Assembly (NCBI GenBank): GCA_035651755.1
Contig: DASRFA010000007.1
Coordinates: 124,001 to 188,000 of the forward strand
Direction of reading: 5' to 3'
Length of the DNA: 64,000 nt
Source: DASRFA01 sp035651755
GTDB taxonomy: Bacteria; Desulfobacterota; Binatia; UBA12015
The first letter of the stretch is position 1. The number at the start of each line of letters is the position of its first letter. The notes below the pieces were generated by a model. The model did no database searches. It saw only the letters and a list, made by a program, of their open reading frames with translations, and was not told the origin of the DNA. Position numbers and translations under genes: made by a program. Positions 61,721-64,000 of this stretch are shown one piece after another.

Positions 61721-61758
61721 GAGGTCGCCGAACGGCGTTTGGCGGCGTTCGGCGCCTC
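61721..61758. other. Stem-loop next to the right repeat
   Basis: gaggtcgccgaacg (61721-61734) pairs with cgttcggcgcctc (61746-61758), one bulge, loop of 11 bases. It stands 8 bases before the right 42-base repeat; it might be part of an attachment region, a terminator or chance. Confidence 0.35.
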
Positions 61759-61765
61759 TCCTCCA

Positions 61766-61807
61766 CTCATAACCGGTTGGTCCCAGGTTCGAGGCCTGGC
61801 GGGCCCA
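61766..61807 (+). repeat. attR-like 42-base direct repeat
   Basis: Exact copy of the last 42 bases of the tRNA(CAT) at 56151-56192. The preceding bases do not continue the tRNA, so it is not a tRNA gene; it is the expected displaced 3' end after integration. Confidence 0.85.
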
Positions 61808-61948
61808 TTCGCAGCGCGCGCCGCACCGCGCCGGCAGCCGCGGAACGCATTTCCTTCGCCGCGAAGGTTGCACGTTCGCCGGCGCGTGGTATTACTCTCG
61901 ATTTGCCTGCCACGGTGATGGATCGATGAGTTTCCCTGGAGTCGATGC

Positions 61949-62689
61949 TTGAGCGCCAGCGTGATTGAGGACCTGGCGGCGCTTCAGGCGATCGACCGGC
62001 GCAATCGCGAACGCGAGCTGGAGCTCGCGGACATCGAACGGGAAACGAAATCACAGCAGGCACTGCTTGACGAGAAGCGCCTCACGGTCGAGACGCTGCG
62101 CGCCGAGCTCGCCACCGTCGGCACCCGTCGGCGGGACCTCGAGTCCCAGCTCGCTCTCGAGGAGCAGCGCATGAAGGAGCGGCGGATGCGGCTCGGCCGC
62201 CTCCGCAACGATCGCGAGGTCGCCGCCCTGCAGCGCGAGATCGAGCTGGCGAAGGAGTCGAACGCGCGCCTCGAGGAGGAGGTCCTCACGCTGATCGAGC
62301 AGGTCGAGGCCCTCGAGGGAAGCCTGCGCGCTTCCGAGGAGGAGCTGAAGGCCGTGCAGGACAGCCTCGCGAAGCTCGGCGAGACGGGGGACGGCCGGAG
62401 CCGCCAGCTCCGCGCCGAGATCGCGGGCGACAGCTCCGAGCGGAACGCGCTCGCGGCGCGCCTCAGCGAAGGCATCCGCAAGAAGTACGAGCAGCTGTTC
62501 GCGCGCCGGAACGGCATCGCGGTCGTCGAGGTGCGCGCCGGCAACTGCCGCGGCTGCAACATGAGCCTGCCGCCGCAGCTCTACATCCGCATCCAGCGGC
62601 GCGTCGAGATCGAGTACTGCCCGAACTGCCAGCGCATCCTCTACTGGCGGCCGGATCCGGGCGACGGCGCCCGCGCCGACGAGGCCTGA
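61949..62689 (+). CDS. COG1579 coiled-coil protein with C4 zinc ribbon
   Basis: A 246-residue cytoplasmic protein. Residues about 5-160 form a long coiled coil (DLAALQAIDRRNRERELELA, many Glu/Arg/Leu heptads). The C-terminal zinc ribbon (zf-RING_7) has Cys200, Cys203 (AGNCRGCNMSLPPQ) and Cys224, Cys227 (EYCPNCQRILY). The family is widespread with no firm function, suspected nucleic acid binding. TTG at 61949. It lies just before rnpB, a common arrangement. Confidence 0.9.
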   Translation: MSASVIEDLAALQAIDRRNRERELELADIERETKSQQALLDEKRLTVETLRAELATVGTRRRDLESQLALEEQRMKERRMRLGRLRNDREVAALQREIELAKESNARLEEEVLTLIEQVEALEGSLRASEEELKAVQDSLAKLGETGDGRSRQLRAEIAGDSSERNALAARLSEGIRKKYEQLFARRNGIAVVEVRAGNCRGCNMSLPPQLYIRIQRRVEIEYCPNCQRILYWRPDPGDGARADEA

Positions 62690-62800
62690 GGACCGCACAC
62701 CGCGCGCCGCCGAGCGCACGTGCCGGTCGCGAGCCGTTCCGCGCGCGAGTTTTCGCTTGGCACTGCGAAGATCGCTCTCGCGTCGCGCGCGATCCGTCCT

Positions 62801-62806
62801 TAGAAT
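62801..62806 (+). promoter_or_regulatory. -10 box of rnpB
   Basis: TAGAAT at 62801-62806 is 7-8 bases before the likely 5' end of the RNase P RNA. No clear -35 hexamer is seen. Confidence 0.45.
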
Positions 62807-62813
62807 CGCTCCC

Positions 62814-63185
62814 GGCAAGGAGGGGGTCGGACGGTCGATCGGGCTTCGCCCGGTAGGAAAGTCCGGACTCCGCAGGGCAGGGCGGCCGCTAACGGCGGCC
62901 CCGAGCGATCGGGGGAAAGGCGCGACAGAAAACGAGACGGCCGTCGGGCTTCGGCTCGGCGGTCACGGTGAAAAGGCGAGGTAAGAGCTCACCGGCCGCG
63001 TGCGCGAGCCGCGGCGCTTCGTAAACCCCGCCCGGAGCAAGGCCAAGCTGGGGGATGGGCGGCCCGTCCGAGCCCCCGGGTACGGCCGCACCGAGCACGC
63101 GGGCAACCGCGTGCCCAGAGGAATGACCGTCGCCCGGCGACGTTATCGCCGGGGACAGAATCCGGCTTACAGACCCCCTCCTGCC
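62814..63185 (+). ncRNA. rnpB: RNase P RNA, bacterial type A
   Basis: About 370 bases. Conserved elements: ggaaagtccggactcc (P4 5' strand region, about 62858-62873), cagaggaatgaccgtc (63115-63130) and acagaatccggcttaca (P4 3' strand, 63156-63172). The ends pair as P1: aggagggggtc with gaccccctcct. Catalytic RNA that trims the 5' leader of tRNA precursors. It lies between the COG1579 gene and mraZ. Confidence 0.95.
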
Positions 63186-63418
63186 ATCCCGGCGGCGACC
63201 GGGAACCGTCCTCCCGCGACGGGGTTCGGCCCCGATAGGGATCGGCCCCCACCGGATCGAGAGCGCGACCGCCCCGAACCCGCGAGAGCCGAAGATTTCC
63301 GGGCTCGGCCGCGTGCAGGGCGGCGTGGAGCTTGGCCCTGACGAACGCGTTTCCGCGTTCCGCCGGAGCAGCTCCGCCCGCGCACGCACGAAAACGCGTG
63401 CGCTGGCGACGAAAACTA

Positions 63419-63448
63419 TTGACACGTTCGGCCGAAAGGCCGTATGAG
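63419..63448 (+). promoter_or_regulatory. Promoter of mraZ
   Basis: TTGACA (63419-63424), 18-base spacer containing ggccgaaaggcc, TATGAG (63443-63448). Directly upstream of the MraZ-binding repeats. Confidence 0.65.
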
Positions 63449-63452
63449 CCCC

Positions 63453-63478
63453 GTGGGGAAAGGTGGGGACGAGTGGTT
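63453..63478 (+). promoter_or_regulatory. MraZ-binding box (three repeats)
   Basis: GTGGGG at 63453 and 63463 and GTGGTT at 63473 repeat with an exact 10-base period just after the promoter. This is the known arrangement of MraZ operators and predicts autoregulation of the division and wall cluster. Confidence 0.8.
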
Positions 63479-63503
63479 ATCGAGTCCTGTCAGGCCGCTC
63501 GCG

Positions 63504-63959
63504 ATGTTCTCAGGCAGCTTCTCCAATACGCTCGACGACAAAGGCCGCGTCGCCATCCCGGCCAAATTCCGGGAGACCCTTGCCCCGAGCGGAGACGTGA
63601 GCCTCATGGTCACGATCTTCGAGGTCGCGAACGTACCCTGCCTCGAGGCGTACTCGTCGCGCGGCTGGCAGGAGTTCATCGTCGAGCTGCAGTCGCGGAT
63701 CGGCCAGTTCGCCCAGAATCGCCTCCTCTTCGAGTCGGCATACATCGGAAGCGCCCAGGCCTGCCAGCCCGACAAGCAGGGTCGCGTCCTTCTTCCGCAG
63801 TCCCTCCGGAAGTTTGCCGAGCTCGAGACGGACGTCGTGTTCGCGGGGGTCGGCAAGAAGTTCAGGATCTTCAGCGCGACCGGCTACGCGAAGGTCCTCG
63901 ACCAGTACCGCAGCATGCTGCGCGAAAACCCGAACCTCTTCCATGACCTCGGGATCTAG
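63504..63959 (+). CDS. mraZ: Transcriptional regulator MraZ
   Basis: First gene of the dcw cluster, an AbrB-like double-domain DNA-binding protein that represses its own operon. The 151-residue product starts MFSGSFSNTLDDKGRVAIPA and repeats the pattern in ACQPDKQGRVLLPQSLRKFA. The start at 63504 is fixed by the family N-terminus and leaves the MraZ box upstream; a longer reading from 63444 would put the box inside the gene. rsmH (mraW) would follow outside the window. Confidence 0.95.
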   Translation: MFSGSFSNTLDDKGRVAIPAKFRETLAPSGDVSLMVTIFEVANVPCLEAYSSRGWQEFIVELQSRIGQFAQNRLLFESAYIGSAQACQPDKQGRVLLPQSLRKFAELETDVVFAGVGKKFRIFSATGYAKVLDQYRSMLRENPNLFHDLGI

Positions 63960-64000
63960 CGCTCTCGCGGCGGTCGCCGACGACCGCTCGCATCGCGCCG

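Larger units (their letters stand above)
56193..61807. mobile_element. tRNA-integrated degraded island or prophage remnant
   Basis: 5.6 kb bounded by the tRNA(CAT) on the left and a 42-base copy of its 3' end on the right. Its genes lie on the minus strand and most are broken: two related phage-like packaging modules, a secreted metallopeptidase-like gene, a beta-helix gene that is intact and an antiporter fragment. The stretch 57.6-58.9 kb has lower GC than the neighbours by eye. No integrase gene is recognisable, so the element would be immobile. Phage origin is supported by the terminase fragments; other cargo may have come later. Confidence 0.75.

Noticed and set aside
61766..61807. Second tRNA gene
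   Set aside because: Only the 3' half of the tRNA is present; acceptor 5' strand and D-arm are missing.
1..64000. CRISPR array or insertion sequence
   Set aside because: No regularly spaced short repeats and no transposase frames were seen.

Overview
The window is a 64 kb piece of a very GC-rich (about 70 percent by eye) bacterial chromosome with tightly packed genes, many GTG/TTG starts and frequent 4-base start/stop overlaps. The gene orders rpsB-tsf-pyrH-frr-uppS-cdsA-rseP, ilvN-ilvC-psd-pssA, leuA-leuB-usg-truA, rpsU-dnaG and rnpB-mraZ, with a DUF1329/DUF1302 outer-membrane pair and Cys-rich secreted proteins, point to a Gram-negative aerobe of the former Deltaproteobacteria or a nearby phylum (Myxococcota, Desulfobacterota, Binatota). 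No rRNA is present, so finer placement is not possible from this window.

Layout. 1-6.8 kb: translation and envelope operon (rpsB partial, tsf, pyrH, frr, uppS, cdsA, rseP, tsaB) and a DUF465 protein with its own promoter. 6.9-11.7 kb: ilvN, ilvC, psd, pssA and a rare-looking DUF547 plus radical SAM fusion. 11.9-20.6 kb: a cytochrome c oxidase locus: coxB-coxA-coxC-coxD plus a small CxxC protein on plus, and facing it a minus-strand operon of a CoxII-like hairpin protein, ctaB, an ABC exporter and a Sco protein, then a copper-binding-like secreted protein. 20.9-27 kb: leuA, leuB, a Usg-type dead ASADH homologue with an acidic insert, truA, a small zinc-ribbon protein and ctaA. 27-33 kb (minus): amidohydrolase, glutamine-dependent NAD synthetase, a MetB-type enzyme and thrC. 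33.0-33.7 kb: gene-free stretch with a long inverted repeat. 33.7-38.4 kb: DUF1329 protein, small helical protein, isochorismatase-fold protein and DUF1302 protein. 38.5-43 kb: bifunctional PBP and alpha-glucan phosphorylase. 43.2-49.3 kb: TetR with an operator-like promoter and an AurF-type diiron oxygenase, then several lipoproteins (PI-PLC-like, Bor-like pair with one frameshifted, DUF1330-like tandem) and tRNA-Phe. 49.4-53.8 kb: gshB, RDD protein, rsmE, prmA, glycerophosphodiesterase. 53.8-56.2 kb: rpsU, dnaG, tRNA(CAT).

56.2-61.8 kb is an apparent integrated island. The tRNA(CAT) 3' end (56151-56192) is repeated exactly, 42 bases, at 61766-61807. Between the copies lie decayed genes on the minus strand: two related copies of a phage-like packaging module (a terminase-small-like protein, a small protein in one copy, the N-terminal part of a terminase large subunit), a broken Cys-rich secreted protein with an HExxH motif, an intact secreted beta-helix protein and a fragment of a Na+/H+ antiporter. 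No integrase gene was found. Frameshifts cluster here; outside the island I noticed a clear one only in a Bor-like lipoprotein gene.

61.9-64 kb returns to core genes: a COG1579 zinc-ribbon coiled-coil protein, RNase P RNA and mraZ with its three-repeat operator, the start of the division and cell wall cluster.
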